In this document: positions 17,775 to 26,563 of the stretch, one piece after another | Position numbering within the stretch: the first letter of the stretch is position 1 | How the letters are laid out: each line of letters opens with the position of its first letter | From: Sphingomicrobium sp. XHP0239 | Lineage (GTDB): Bacteria; Pseudomonadota; Alphaproteobacteria; Sphingomonadales; Sphingomonadaceae | DNA length: 64,000 bases | Assembly (NCBI RefSeq): GCF_039555325.1 | Contig: NZ_CP154608.1 | Location: 1,240,001-1,304,000 of the forward strand | Reading direction: 5' to 3' | Made by a program: the position numbers and the translations under genes | The notes under the pieces: generated by a model | The model's input: only the letters and a program-made list of their open reading frames with translations | Told to the model about the DNA's origin: nothing | The model's database searches: none

Positions 17775-20700
17775 TTATATGGATTGCTCCAAAAGGATGA
17801 TTTCATCGGCGCTCAGATCAAATAGGGCGTAGACCTTGGCATTGATCTCCCGCTCGCAAGTGCGGATGCGGTCGGTCAGTCGCTCGATTTCGCCACGATT
17901 TTCGCTAAGCCAGTCGTCCCAGTCGTTGCGTTCTTTCAGCGGAATGTCGGCCTTCAGCGCCTTCTTCACCTCCCTCTGGAAAGCCGCGAAACTGGGCAGC
18001 GTCCACCATTCCTTGAGCTTGTTGGTCAGCTTGGCCGACTCTGGATCAGCGGCAAGGTCGGGAATGCGGCGCGTGACTTCCTGCTGGAGGCAATAGCGTT
18101 CCTCTGCCGCGGCTTGCGCGGTTTCGGCCAGGCTGGCCAGTTCGGCCTTTTGATCGTCGGTGGCGATGGGGATTGGAATCGTTTCCATATGCTGAGCCGT
18201 TGCTTCGAAGAAACCGCCCCGGACAGCGGTCGTCCTACTCGTAAAATGAAACCATCCCACGGCAGAATTCAGTATTGCCAGAAGCCAACCATCCCGCGTC
18301 GGAACGAAATAAGTCTTATTGTTGGAAAAGATTCCAGGTCCTACTAGGCTGCTAATCGGTTCATCCTGAAAGTGCCCATAAACGATCTTCGGATTTTCGA
18401 GGGCGGGGACATAAGCCTCCTGTGCCTGCTGCAATTCGAACCACTCCTGCTTTGTCGCGCGCTTCTCCAGCCGCTCCCTGAACGGCAGCAGCCAATCACG
18501 GATAGCGGGATAGTCGTCGATGGCGATGCGGTTTTTGGGAATGTATATAATCCATAGGCCGCGGGGCTCGGCCCGCCAGCGTTTGAGATCTTTGCCCTCC
18601 AGCCAGGGCTTCAGCAATTCCGCGGATCTTGCATCCTCGCGGCACAGCCGTTCCTTGGTCGGCGTGTCGATAACGAAGGCCTCGTTCAGCCCGGTCTTGA
18701 TGCCATAGAGCGGTGAGCCGCCAACGTCCTTCAGCGTCGGCCGTCCGGCGACGATCTTTTCCCGCAGGCGGCGCAACGCCGGACTTTCCAGTTTCCACGA
18801 ACCATCGCCCAGCGCGCCCTGCGGATAGGGCTCGCGCGCATCTTCGAACGCACCTGCGAAATCAGCTTCGGGCAGCGCGTCCACGTTCCAAAAATCCAGC
18901 GCATGGTCCCTGTTCGGTGCCCCTGCGCGCAGGGTCATGATGACCGGATAGGTCGTGACGCCTTCGAAGATCTGGATGTCGCCGAAATCGACCACGTTCT
19001 CGATCGCGGCCTTTGTGCGCAGGAAATGGCGCAAGGGCTTCCCAGAGCCGGTCTTGAAGAAGGTCGAGCTGCTGATGTAGCCAAGCCTGCCGCCGGCTTT
19101 GAGCAGAGTGACCCCGCGCTCGAAGAAATAGGCGTAGAGATCGGCCCGGTCGGACACAACCTCATACCGCTTCTCCAGCCACGGCTTCATCGGTTTGAGC
19201 AATTCCATCCGTACATAGGGCGGATTGCCTAGAACCACGTCGAACCCACCCTCGGCGAACACCTGCGGGAATGCCTCCTTCCAGGCGAAGCCGTGTTCGC
19301 GATAGGCGTAGCTGGAGTCCTCAATCAAGCTATCGCCGACCTTCAGATTTTTATCGAGCGTGTCGAGAACCTTCCCGCGCCGCGCGGTCTTGATCCACAG
19401 GCTGAGCTTGGCGATTTCCACGCTCTCGCTGTTCACGTCCACTCCGAACAGATTGTTCGTCAGAATTTCGCTGTCGGGATCGTAGAGGTCGCCCATATGG
19501 CCGGTGCCGGAGAGTTCCGCGATCCGGGTATTGGCGCGTTCCAGCGCGGCCTTAAGCCAGTCGAATGCCATGATCAGAAACACGCCCGAACCGCAGGCAG
19601 GATCGACGATCCGAAGGGAGGTCAATCGGTCGCGATACTCCTCCCAAGCTGTTCGCTCCGCTTTGGCGGATTTCCACTTGATCGGATCGTCGTCGGCTTG
19701 CGCACCGGGTTTGGCGTGGCGAGCGAGCATGTCGGCGAAAATCTCACGTTCATGCGCGCCCAGCGTCTGGTCGACGATGAAGCGGGCGACGTAATCGGGC
19801 GTATAGACCACGCCGTCGCGTTTTCGCCTTCCACTGGTGCCACTGGCTTTGGTTTCGACCGGTTCCTCGCCCAACGCCTGCGCCTGCAGCGCTTCAACAT
19901 CGGCAATTGATTGCTCGAAAATATGTCCGAGGACGGTGACCGAGACTTCGCTGGCGAAGTCATATTCGGCAAGGCGCTTGAACCCTTCGCAGATGCTGTC
20001 GGGCAGGTTGAGGTCGGGGATAACCGGATCGCGCGAGAACAGGCCGCCATTGTAGCGCGGGATGTTGAGGTGGGTATTACCCTCGTCGATGGCGCGGAAC
20101 AGGCCGAGGAAGTTCTGCCAGACGGGACGCGGGTTATACGGGTCGGCGTGTTCGAACGCGCGCAGCAGACTGTCGTCGGGCAGCAGGCCGTTGTCTTCGG
20201 CAAAGGCGATAAACAGAACCCGGTCGAGAATTGTCTGCGCCGCGCTGATCGCTTTCAAAGGATCGAGCTCTGCTCGGTCGACACGCACGGCCTCGACTAG
20301 CTTGCCGCGCAACTCTTTGTAGAGCCGGTAAAGCTTCGTGGTGATGTCTCGGTCTTCGCGGCGGCTTTGGGCGAGTATTTCCGAAGTCCGTCCTCCGAGA
20401 AGATTTTTTGCGGAAAGCAATAACAGCATACGGCTCGCCAGCGCCGATGCATCGCCTTGTGCAAGGTCGAAAGGCTCGAAAAATTGCCGGCCATCGGCGT
20501 AGCTGTAGAGGCGGATTTCGAGATAATTCGAAACAAGAATCCATTTGGTGCCAACGTTGTCCGATGCATACTCCCATGCCTGTTGAACCGGGCTTTTCGC
20601 CCGTCCTGGCATAATTGCATCAAGATCGTGAGTTTTGGCGCCCTTCAATTCAAACGGAGCTACGATCGATCTCGATTTTGGCGTGAAGTGTCCGAGCGCC

Positions 20701-20963
20701 AAATCGACAGCACCTGCTCCTATCGAAGCTTTGGATGCGACCGTCCATTCACCAGTCTCATTGAAAGGGCGATAACCGAGGAGCCTGGTGACGATCCGCT
20801 CTTTGAATTGATCTTCGATTTCGGTTTCAGATTGGGAGAAGATGCTGCCATCATGAATGGTCGAAGCCCACGATTGCAAATTTGATATTTGATCTGGGCT
20901 CGCCATCGAGGCCGTGGCCAAGTGGCGACCTAGCGTTTTGCGATTGAAAAGGATCTCGGCCAT
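17775..20963 (-). CDS. Type IIG-like restriction-modification enzyme (Eco57I-type N6-adenine methylase with PD-(D/E)xK nuclease)
   Basis: A 1062-residue single-chain enzyme. An N-terminal nuclease-like region has AGAVDLALGHF and FELKGAKTHD near residue 106, a D...ExK arrangement. The methylase follows: GVVYTPDYVARFIVDQTLG, then motif I VDPACGSGVFLIMAF near residue 453 and motif IV VVLGNPPYVRMELL near residue 580. The last 350 residues (GIKTGLNEAFVID, NNKTYFVP, TAVRGGFFEATAQHMETIPI) are a target-recognition domain of the TaqI/Eco57I type. All parts look intact. It would methylate adenine in a short asymmetric site and cleave unmodified DNA. An AAGGA site precedes the ATG. It is the last gene of the minus-strand operon that starts at 23506. 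Confidence 0.9.
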   Translation of the reverse strand: MAEILFNRKTLGRHLATASMASPDQISNLQSWASTIHDGSIFSQSETEIEDQFKERIVTRLLGYRPFNETGEWTVASKASIGAGAVDLALGHFTPKSRSIVAPFELKGAKTHDLDAIMPGRAKSPVQQAWEYASDNVGTKWILVSNYLEIRLYSYADGRQFFEPFDLAQGDASALASRMLLLLSAKNLLGGRTSEILAQSRREDRDITTKLYRLYKELRGKLVEAVRVDRAELDPLKAISAAQTILDRVLFIAFAEDNGLLPDDSLLRAFEHADPYNPRPVWQNFLGLFRAIDEGNTHLNIPRYNGGLFSRDPVIPDLNLPDSICEGFKRLAEYDFASEVSVTVLGHIFEQSIADVEALQAQALGEEPVETKASGTSGRRKRDGVVYTPDYVARFIVDQTLGAHEREIFADMLARHAKPGAQADDDPIKWKSAKAERTAWEEYRDRLTSLRIVDPACGSGVFLIMAFDWLKAALERANTRIAELSGTGHMGDLYDPDSEILTNNLFGVDVNSESVEIAKLSLWIKTARRGKVLDTLDKNLKVGDSLIEDSSYAYREHGFAWKEAFPQVFAEGGFDVVLGNPPYVRMELLKPMKPWLEKRYEVVSDRADLYAYFFERGVTLLKAGGRLGYISSSTFFKTGSGKPLRHFLRTKAAIENVVDFGDIQIFEGVTTYPVIMTLRAGAPNRDHALDFWNVDALPEADFAGAFEDAREPYPQGALGDGSWKLESPALRRLREKIVAGRPTLKDVGGSPLYGIKTGLNEAFVIDTPTKERLCREDARSAELLKPWLEGKDLKRWRAEPRGLWIIYIPKNRIAIDDYPAIRDWLLPFRERLEKRATKQEWFELQQAQEAYVPALENPKIVYGHFQDEPISSLVGPGIFSNNKTYFVPTRDGWLLAILNSAVGWFHFTSRTTAVRGGFFEATAQHMETIPIPIATDDQKAELASLAETAQAAAEERYCLQQEVTRRIPDLAADPESAKLTNKLKEWWTLPSFAAFQREVKKALKADIPLKERNDWDDWLSENRGEIERLTDRIRTCEREINAKVYALFDLSADEIILLEQSI

Positions 20964-21029
20964 TCAGAATCCTTACGTTTCATTGCACGGATCGCAAGCG
21001 CGCTCGCCAACTTACCTTTTTCGATCGGT

Positions 21030-21200
21030 TCATCCCATTAGCCTGACAACGGTCTGCTCAACCTGAATCAAATCAGGCGCCGGATTCAGAGGGACTGCAC
21101 GATGAAGGTCGCCAGCATCGAATTCGATTTGAAAGATGCGATTGGAAACAGGGCGGCCGAACGGGCCGAGATTCAGTACCAAAGTCTGGTCATGGGACAC
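21030..21200 (-). CDS. Small uncharacterised protein between the 484-residue gene and the restriction enzyme
   Basis: A possible 56-residue protein starting at a GTG that overlaps the end of the 484-residue gene by 11 bases. It begins VSHDQTLVLNLGPFGRPVSN and continues RIFQIEFDAGDLHRAVPL. The alternating hydrophobic pattern and the acidic or proline end suggest a folded, mostly beta protein. It stops 66 bases before the restriction gene. There is no strong ribosome-binding site; coupling to the upstream gene would be needed. Confidence 0.4.
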   Translation of the reverse strand: MSHDQTLVLNLGPFGRPVSNRIFQIEFDAGDLHRAVPLNPAPDLIQVEQTVVRLMG

Positions 21201-22644
21201 TCTCAACGGGATCGCCGACTTTGAGACACAGCCTTTCATACACGTGGACGTTGGCCCTTTTTAATCGCCTTCTCATCTCCTGCTCCTCGGGCGTCCGATC
21301 CTTATCGCGCTGGAGCCTGCGAATTGCATTTCTGCGCGTCTGGTCCCCGGCGTTAAGAGACGCGCCTCGTCCATTATGATTCATTCCCGACGCCACGTGG
21401 CACCGATACAAGTTCATCAGACTTAAACATCTCTGCACGCTCCCCCGCCCCAAGCTCTTGGCCGAAAAAGGTTTGATTTCGAACGCGCACGAACCTCTCT
21501 TTATCAATGTCCGCAAGTTTGGACGCAGATCACGCTCCATCTGCATGAAGCGAAGCAAGCAAACGAAAGCGGCTTCCAGCGCAGGACAACCAAACCACTT
21601 TTGCGAGAAATTTGGCGCGAAATTATCCTCTGAGAAGGGGGCAAGGGCAATCGACAATGGCGAGGTCGGGCATGAAATCAATCGCTGGATTTCGCCCTTC
21701 CATCTCTCGACATCGTTTTCGGTTTTATAGGGTTCGTAGAACTTGCCTGTTTGGATAACGCCAGGGAGCTTGCTTTCTAAATTAGCCTCAAGTTCTGCGA
21801 GCGCTATTTCCTTTTCCCTTTCGTCGCTCATCTCGTTAATCGCTTGAAGGCGGTTAAAAAGTTCGAATTGAGCAGAAAAGGTTCCGAGCATTGATGCAGG
21901 AGGTAGAAGCTTCATATCGTTTTTCTCAAAGACGGAGAAAGCTGGAGATTCGCTGAAGAAAGCAAAAAAGATGAACACCTGCAGATCATGCGCCCCCCAA
22001 AGAAGTGAATGGCGATGCAGCGTTTCTTCTACGACATCACTCCGGAGGCCATCTAGGGCCTCGCCCTTGTGCAGCGCCTCAAGGACTCGATCCAGCCGAC
22101 CCGCGACAAGGTCTTGATATAGATCAGGACGATATTTCGACATTTGAACGAGATTATCGACATGGCGTTTCAGCCGCTCTGCGCTGTCCTCATTTAAGGT
22201 GCCCGACCATCCCATAATGACTTCATGAATAAGGTCTTCTGCCTCCCCACGATGGATCATTTGCCTACAAAGCTTCGTCAATTGTGCTTCGATGTCTCTA
22301 CCTTTTGGAATGTAGTCGTCCGGGATCGTGAGCGTCCATCTATTCAAATAGCCTAAAGGCAGGTCTCGAAAATCCGTGAACTCAGGATGAAACAGCCTCC
22401 TCGAAGCTGCTAGATTGTCCGTTTCGCCATAAAAGTTTCCCTCATAGACGTCCCAAAAATAGGCCTCCATGCCCTCAGGCCCCGGGAGGCCATATGTGTC
22501 AGGAATAAACGCGAAATCCGATGCAACGCACTCTCGTTCTAGGCTCGCCAGACGATGCCTTTCACGCGTTTCACGAGCCTGCTCCGAAAGCGCCGATCTA
22601 TTCTTCTTTCGTTCACTTGGATGCCCCGATATCTGCTTATTCAC
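21190..22644 (-). CDS. Uncharacterised 484-residue protein of the putative defence operon
   Basis: A mostly helical soluble protein without recognised motifs. The first 40 residues are highly charged (HPSERKKNRSALSEQARETR), followed by a FIPDTYGLPGPEGMEAYFWD segment. The middle contains WSGTLNEDSAERLKRHVDNL and HDLQVFIFFAFFSE; the last 60 residues are very basic (NAGDQTRRNAIRRLQRDKDR), suggesting nucleic-acid binding. The start is a GTG that overlaps the stop of the 74-residue gene by four bases (GTGA). The coding sequence is visibly richer in A and T than the flanking genes, consistent with horizontal transfer. Confidence 0.75.
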   Translation of the reverse strand: MNKQISGHPSERKKNRSALSEQARETRERHRLASLERECVASDFAFIPDTYGLPGPEGMEAYFWDVYEGNFYGETDNLAASRRLFHPEFTDFRDLPLGYLNRWTLTIPDDYIPKGRDIEAQLTKLCRQMIHRGEAEDLIHEVIMGWSGTLNEDSAERLKRHVDNLVQMSKYRPDLYQDLVAGRLDRVLEALHKGEALDGLRSDVVEETLHRHSLLWGAHDLQVFIFFAFFSESPAFSVFEKNDMKLLPPASMLGTFSAQFELFNRLQAINEMSDEREKEIALAELEANLESKLPGVIQTGKFYEPYKTENDVERWKGEIQRLISCPTSPLSIALAPFSEDNFAPNFSQKWFGCPALEAAFVCLLRFMQMERDLRPNLRTLIKRGSCAFEIKPFSAKSLGRGSVQRCLSLMNLYRCHVASGMNHNGRGASLNAGDQTRRNAIRRLQRDKDRTPEEQEMRRRLKRANVHVYERLCLKVGDPVESVP

Positions 22645-22865
22645 GAGATTGCCGCTTTCGCCTCATCGATTTTTGCGAGTAACCCTGACGCCATAATCTG
22701 AAGATCTTTTGAAAGTTTTTGCGCCTCCAACACGGACGCATACCCCGTACGGCCTTCTTGTTGCTCCGAATTGGCCTTGTTCAACGCAGCTTCGAGTTCG
22801 CGTTCCTTTTCCTGGAAGCTAGCGAAAGTAGCGTCGATATCATCGGGTAGCTCGATGGGCATCAT
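22641..22865 (-). CDS. Small coiled-coil protein, 74 residues
   Basis: After IELPDDIDATFASFQ it is almost entirely one amphipathic helix (EKERELEAALNKANSEQQEG, then SVLEAQKLSKDLQIMASGLL, then KIDEAKAAIS), typical of a coiled-coil adaptor. It starts at ATGATG, overlapping the upstream stop by four bases, and its own stop overlaps the next start by four. This strict coupling on both sides suggests a subunit made in fixed ratio with its neighbours. No family is recognised. Confidence 0.7.
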   Translation of the reverse strand: MMPIELPDDIDATFASFQEKERELEAALNKANSEQQEGRTGYASVLEAQKLSKDLQIMASGLLAKIDEAKAAIS

Positions 22866-23506
22866 GCTTGCTCCGAAGGAAAATCAGGCGCGGTCCAATA
22901 ATTCGGATTCCCGCCGATTGCCCTTATCCAGTCGAAGGCCTCACCGCGATTGCAGAAAACGCGCCTCGGCAAATCCAAGAGTTCACATATTTCATCGATG
23001 AGGTAATCTTGATCGACGGTGACGGTGCGCTTCCTCCACGGCTCATCTTCTCCGCACCTCCCGCTTTCGAGGAATGACCGCACCGCCGCGTCATACAATC
23101 GCTTCCTCCATCGCCATGCGATTGCGGCACCCGTTCGCCTGCAATAATCTGACCTCACATCGGAGTTCTGGATAGTTTGAAGTAGCGATACAATCCGCGC
23201 ATCGGGATGTTGGAGAAGTGCTTCGCCCATCCATTTTACCATCAGGCGAGGGCGGGCAAGAAGACCAGTAAGGAACCGAACATCTAGATCCTCCAATCCC
23301 ATCAATACCAGCGCAGAACCCAAGCGGTATTTATTGGCATCCATTGAATGCGGGCCTCCGCGTCGATGCGGAGCAACGTTTGCCAGTCGACGCAGTTCGG
23401 TGAGCGGAGCTTCGGTGGACACGAGGTCGGCATTGAGAGCTGCGCTCATTCCATCAAGCTGCTCTAGAAGTTCCGTCAGAACGGGATCGGTTCGATTGGT
23501 CGTCAT
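22862..23506 (-). CDS. Uncharacterised 214-residue protein, first gene of the putative defence operon
   Basis: The N-terminal third is acidic and helical (TDPVLTELLEQLDGMSAALN). The centre has SALVLMGLEDLDVRFLTGLL and a basic stretch GAAIAWRWRKRLYDAAVRSF. The C-terminus is DEICELLDLPRRVFCNRGEA followed by FDWIRAIGGNPNYW. No known family is seen. The ATG at 23506 is taken as the start; a TTG nine codons earlier is possible. It is the promoter-proximal gene, reading away from the relaxase gene across a 219-base region that contains a 14-bp inverted repeat. Confidence 0.7.
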   Translation of the reverse strand: MTTNRTDPVLTELLEQLDGMSAALNADLVSTEAPLTELRRLANVAPHRRGGPHSMDANKYRLGSALVLMGLEDLDVRFLTGLLARPRLMVKWMGEALLQHPDARIVSLLQTIQNSDVRSDYCRRTGAAIAWRWRKRLYDAAVRSFLESGRCGEDEPWRKRTVTVDQDYLIDEICELLDLPRRVFCNRGEAFDWIRAIGGNPNYWTAPDFPSEQA

Positions 23507-23537
23507 GAGATCATCATAGCGGATTCGCCACAACCAA

Positions 23538-23593
23538 ATCCCAACCTATCCGCAACTACCCCACCGCTCGGCCGACACCGGACAGGTTGGGAT
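23538..23593. repeat. Inverted repeat between defence operon and relaxase: operator or oriT candidate
   Basis: The left arm ATCCCAACCTATCC (23538-23551) and right arm GGACAGGTTGGGAT (23580-23593) match at 13 of 14 positions, separated by 28 bases. It lies in the only non-coding region between two divergent operons, 133 bases before the relaxase start. Such a repeat beside a relaxase gene is a typical place for the relaxase recognition site. A shared promoter operator is the alternative. Confidence 0.5.
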
Positions 23594-23725
23594 AGGAAAT
23601 ACCAGCTCGCTTTACGAAGAGTGGAAGTGAGAGGGGGGTGGTGCGCGATAAAGTGTTTCTCGTTTGCGAAGCGACCCGAGCAACACCAACCCACCCCCCC
23701 CCTCGAGAAGCAGAATAGGTCGAAG

Positions 23726-25954
23726 ATGCAGCTTGAGTCACAGTCGTTGAAATCACGAAATGCGGCATTCGCAGACGTGCTCAAGGCTGCCCGATCGGCT
23801 CGCTACCGCGATACGATGGCGAGTCGGGCTGCCGCCCGGGACGACGCTAAACGGGATCGGCTCCATCGACGGCGTATCCGGCAGGATGAGCAGGAGCTGG
23901 AACGGCTTCGCCGACATGGCATCAGGATCAAGGTGCCTGAGAACCATCGACCTAGGCTCGGACATCGGACGGCGAAGAAGCTCTATCATCGCACGAAAGG
24001 TATTTGCGAAGGATCAATCGGAACGAGCATCGCGCGCGGACCAGACGGAAAGTTCTCGCTGCACTTCAGCTTTGTCGCCAGAGGCCTCGCCTCACGCGGC
24101 AAAAGGGTCTGGCGATCAGGTGAGGCCGTTCGTGCATCTCGCTACATTACCCGCGAGGATGCGTTGGAAGATGAGGAGCGCGGCTGGTGGTCGAACATTG
24201 CCGACGACCGTAGCGAATTGGTCGCCTTTCTCCGTACGCTGGAGGATGTCGAGCGTCACGATCGCAGGAATGCGAACGTCTACTGTACGGAAATCATCTC
24301 GCTTCCCTACGAGATGACCGCGCAGCAGCGGCGCGAAACGGTCGATGCGATCTGCGGCTTCTTTCGCGAGCGCGGGCTTCCGTTTGTTGCCGCGCTACAC
24401 AAGCCCGATCGAGGTGGCGACCAGCGAAATTACCATTGCCACCTTATCTACTCATTGCGACCGGCGAGACGCCTCGAACCGTTCGAATGGTCGTTTGGCC
24501 TCGCCAAGAACACCGATATTAATTGCCCCGAAGGCATTCGCTGTCGACGTCAGGCGGTGGTGGCGACGATCAACGATCATCTGCACCGCGCTCAGATTGC
24601 GAAGATTTACACGCCGCTCAGTAACCAAGCCCGAGGGATGCCGCCCCCGCCGCCAAAGAATGGCCAAATCAAAACCTGGGCGATGCGTCGCCTCAAAGCC
24701 AATGAAACCCGATTGGCGCGCCTGAATCGGTTCCGATCACTTGTAGCGGACATACGAGCTAGCCTGCAGAGGCATCCACCGCGCATCGAAGCCATATCGC
24801 GAACATTACATGATCGCTTAGCGCTCATAGCCACGACGGAAGACCGATCAACCAGCGCGGCACATGCCAGATTGAACTCGTGCCAAGAGCATCTATCGAA
24901 CAATTTGGCGGGATTAAAGCGATCGATCCGCTCCTTGGAGCTCGGACGACTTCTAGGCGTAGCGTCGGCAAAGACACTCTCCCGCCTTTCGAAAATGAAG
25001 GACGAGGTCCGATCGGAGAATGCGCACCCCTTCGGTCCTGAGGGTCGCCTGACGACACGCCGGGTTAGGGTCGAAGCCCTCCACGAACATCTTTCAGCAC
25101 GATTTACGTCTTTCGAAGATCGAATGCGAAGTGTTTCATCGGCTCCATTTCGGCGCAGCGGAGGCCTGAGTATCTCCATAGACACCGCTCATTCCAGGCT
25201 GAAGGTGCGTCTGGATGCTATTCAAGGACGAGTGAGATCCTCGATAGCAGACGCCATAGGACGGCTGGAGCTCGCCCAATCGCGAAGTCGGGAAATTCTA
25301 GACCTCTATTCCTCTTCAGTCGCAGCAAGCCGCCAGAGGCCGGTCCGATCGACGGTCACAGCCAAGATGCTCGACGAGGTCCAGGACCTTCCATCGACGC
25401 TTTCGGAGAATTTCACCTCGCCAAGGCCCGCTTCGACGATAGAACCGGCCGGAGCCGCTCGGCCTGTCGACCTCCACATGCGAGCTCGACAAGAGCGCCT
25501 TCGCGCACATTTGCGAGCCAGGTCCGCTGGTTCGTCAGATCCTGACGCCACGGCACCGGCTGCACCCAGCAAGAATCAAACGAAGAGGGCACGTCCGAGA
25601 CCGACGGGCGGTGTCGACGTGCGATCAAATCCCATGGGAGAAATTGATCGTTTCGCGTCAGTCACCAGACAGGTGGAAAACGCAGCTCCGAAATCGAAAG
25701 AGCAGCCTGAAAAATCGCCAGCGACGCCACCGCAGCCTGACGCTGAGCTGAAAAATGCCGGGCAGGCGACTGGCGAGGCCGATCTCGGCCAAGAATTCGC
25801 AAGAGAACCTGAACGTCGCCGGACCGAGATATCCGAGCAGACCAAGGAAACACCCCCGATCCCAACGTCGAGCGAGCCTTCATCGTCGGCTGATGAGGAT
25901 TTTGAGAGGCTGCGCCGGCTACAGGAGATGATGAACCAGCAAAGAGGAAGGTGA
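23726..25954 (+). CDS. MobA/MobL family relaxase
   Basis: A 742-residue protein. Residues 140-270 show the MobA/MobL (MOBQ-type) core: NVYCTEIISLPYEMTAQQRR, then FVAALHKPDRGGDQRNYHCH with the metal-binding HxH in NYHCHLIYSLRPAR near residue 238. The first 60 residues are very basic (RDDAKRDRLHRRRIRQDEQE). The remainder is a long helical, low-complexity tail ending in an acidic Ser/Glu-rich segment (PIPTSSEPSSSADEDFERLR). It should nick one strand at an origin of transfer and stay attached by tyrosine. ATG 23726 is preferred (AGGTCGAAG before it) over a GTG 35 codons earlier. It has no helicase or primase domain. Confidence 0.8.
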   Translation: MQLESQSLKSRNAAFADVLKAARSARYRDTMASRAAARDDAKRDRLHRRRIRQDEQELERLRRHGIRIKVPENHRPRLGHRTAKKLYHRTKGICEGSIGTSIARGPDGKFSLHFSFVARGLASRGKRVWRSGEAVRASRYITREDALEDEERGWWSNIADDRSELVAFLRTLEDVERHDRRNANVYCTEIISLPYEMTAQQRRETVDAICGFFRERGLPFVAALHKPDRGGDQRNYHCHLIYSLRPARRLEPFEWSFGLAKNTDINCPEGIRCRRQAVVATINDHLHRAQIAKIYTPLSNQARGMPPPPPKNGQIKTWAMRRLKANETRLARLNRFRSLVADIRASLQRHPPRIEAISRTLHDRLALIATTEDRSTSAAHARLNSCQEHLSNNLAGLKRSIRSLELGRLLGVASAKTLSRLSKMKDEVRSENAHPFGPEGRLTTRRVRVEALHEHLSARFTSFEDRMRSVSSAPFRRSGGLSISIDTAHSRLKVRLDAIQGRVRSSIADAIGRLELAQSRSREILDLYSSSVAASRQRPVRSTVTAKMLDEVQDLPSTLSENFTSPRPASTIEPAGAARPVDLHMRARQERLRAHLRARSAGSSDPDATAPAAPSKNQTKRARPRPTGGVDVRSNPMGEIDRFASVTRQVENAAPKSKEQPEKSPATPPQPDAELKNAGQATGEADLGQEFAREPERRRTEISEQTKETPPIPTSSEPSSSADEDFERLRRLQEMMNQQRGR

Positions 25955-26056
25955 AGGATGCGCGCCGCTGGCGCGGAAATGGAATGGAAGGGAGGGAGCA
26001 AGCTTCCTTCGGAATGAAAAATAGAGGGAAGCGGCCAACGAAAACGGAGCTTCCCA

Positions 26057-26563
26057 ATGAACAACAATCCCCTCTTCAAACCATCAATCGTCAGCGAGCG
26101 CATGAGCTCTTTGATGCTTTGCCTGACCGAGCAGGCTCGAGGCTACAAGATCGGGCACGGCCTTCCCGCCGGAGCCCTCTATCTTCCCGACATTCACTTG
26201 GTGATTGCGACGACGCCGTGCCTTCCGCCGGCCTTCGATCGAGCCATGCAATTTGTTGGTTCGAAAGGCGGCGTCGACGTCCTTCTCGCGCATCACGGCT
26301 TCTTCCCCGAGGTGCTCGATGACGTCATCTTCAGCTTCTTCTCGACGGCTAGGAACGCAACTACGCGCCACCGGCTCTTTATCGACGGCAAAAACCGCAC
26401 CTGGCTCGTCGGCCCCCATCCGGGCCGTCATTTTCTTTTGAACCGCACAGGGCTGCAAGCCTTGGACATCCCTCCATTTGCGTCGGAGGACGAGCGGAGC
26501 GATGGCCTTTGCCGTGCAGCGAAGCTGATCGCCAATCTGACCTTCGGGCGAGAGGTCGCCTGA
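26057..26563 (+). CDS. Uncharacterised 168-residue protein of the mobilization region
   Basis: It has no recognised family. It starts MNNNPLFKPSIVSERMSSLM with GGAG seven bases before the ATG. The middle is hydrophobic but not obviously transmembrane (LYLPDIHLVIATTPCLP, DVLLAHHGFFPEVLDDVIFS), and it contains several histidines. Its TGA shares one base with the ATG of the next gene, so the two are translationally coupled. It probably works with the downstream HxH protein. Confidence 0.65.
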   Translation: MNNNPLFKPSIVSERMSSLMLCLTEQARGYKIGHGLPAGALYLPDIHLVIATTPCLPPAFDRAMQFVGSKGGVDVLLAHHGFFPEVLDDVIFSFFSTARNATTRHRLFIDGKNRTWLVGPHPGRHFLLNRTGLQALDIPPFASEDERSDGLCRAAKLIANLTFGREVA

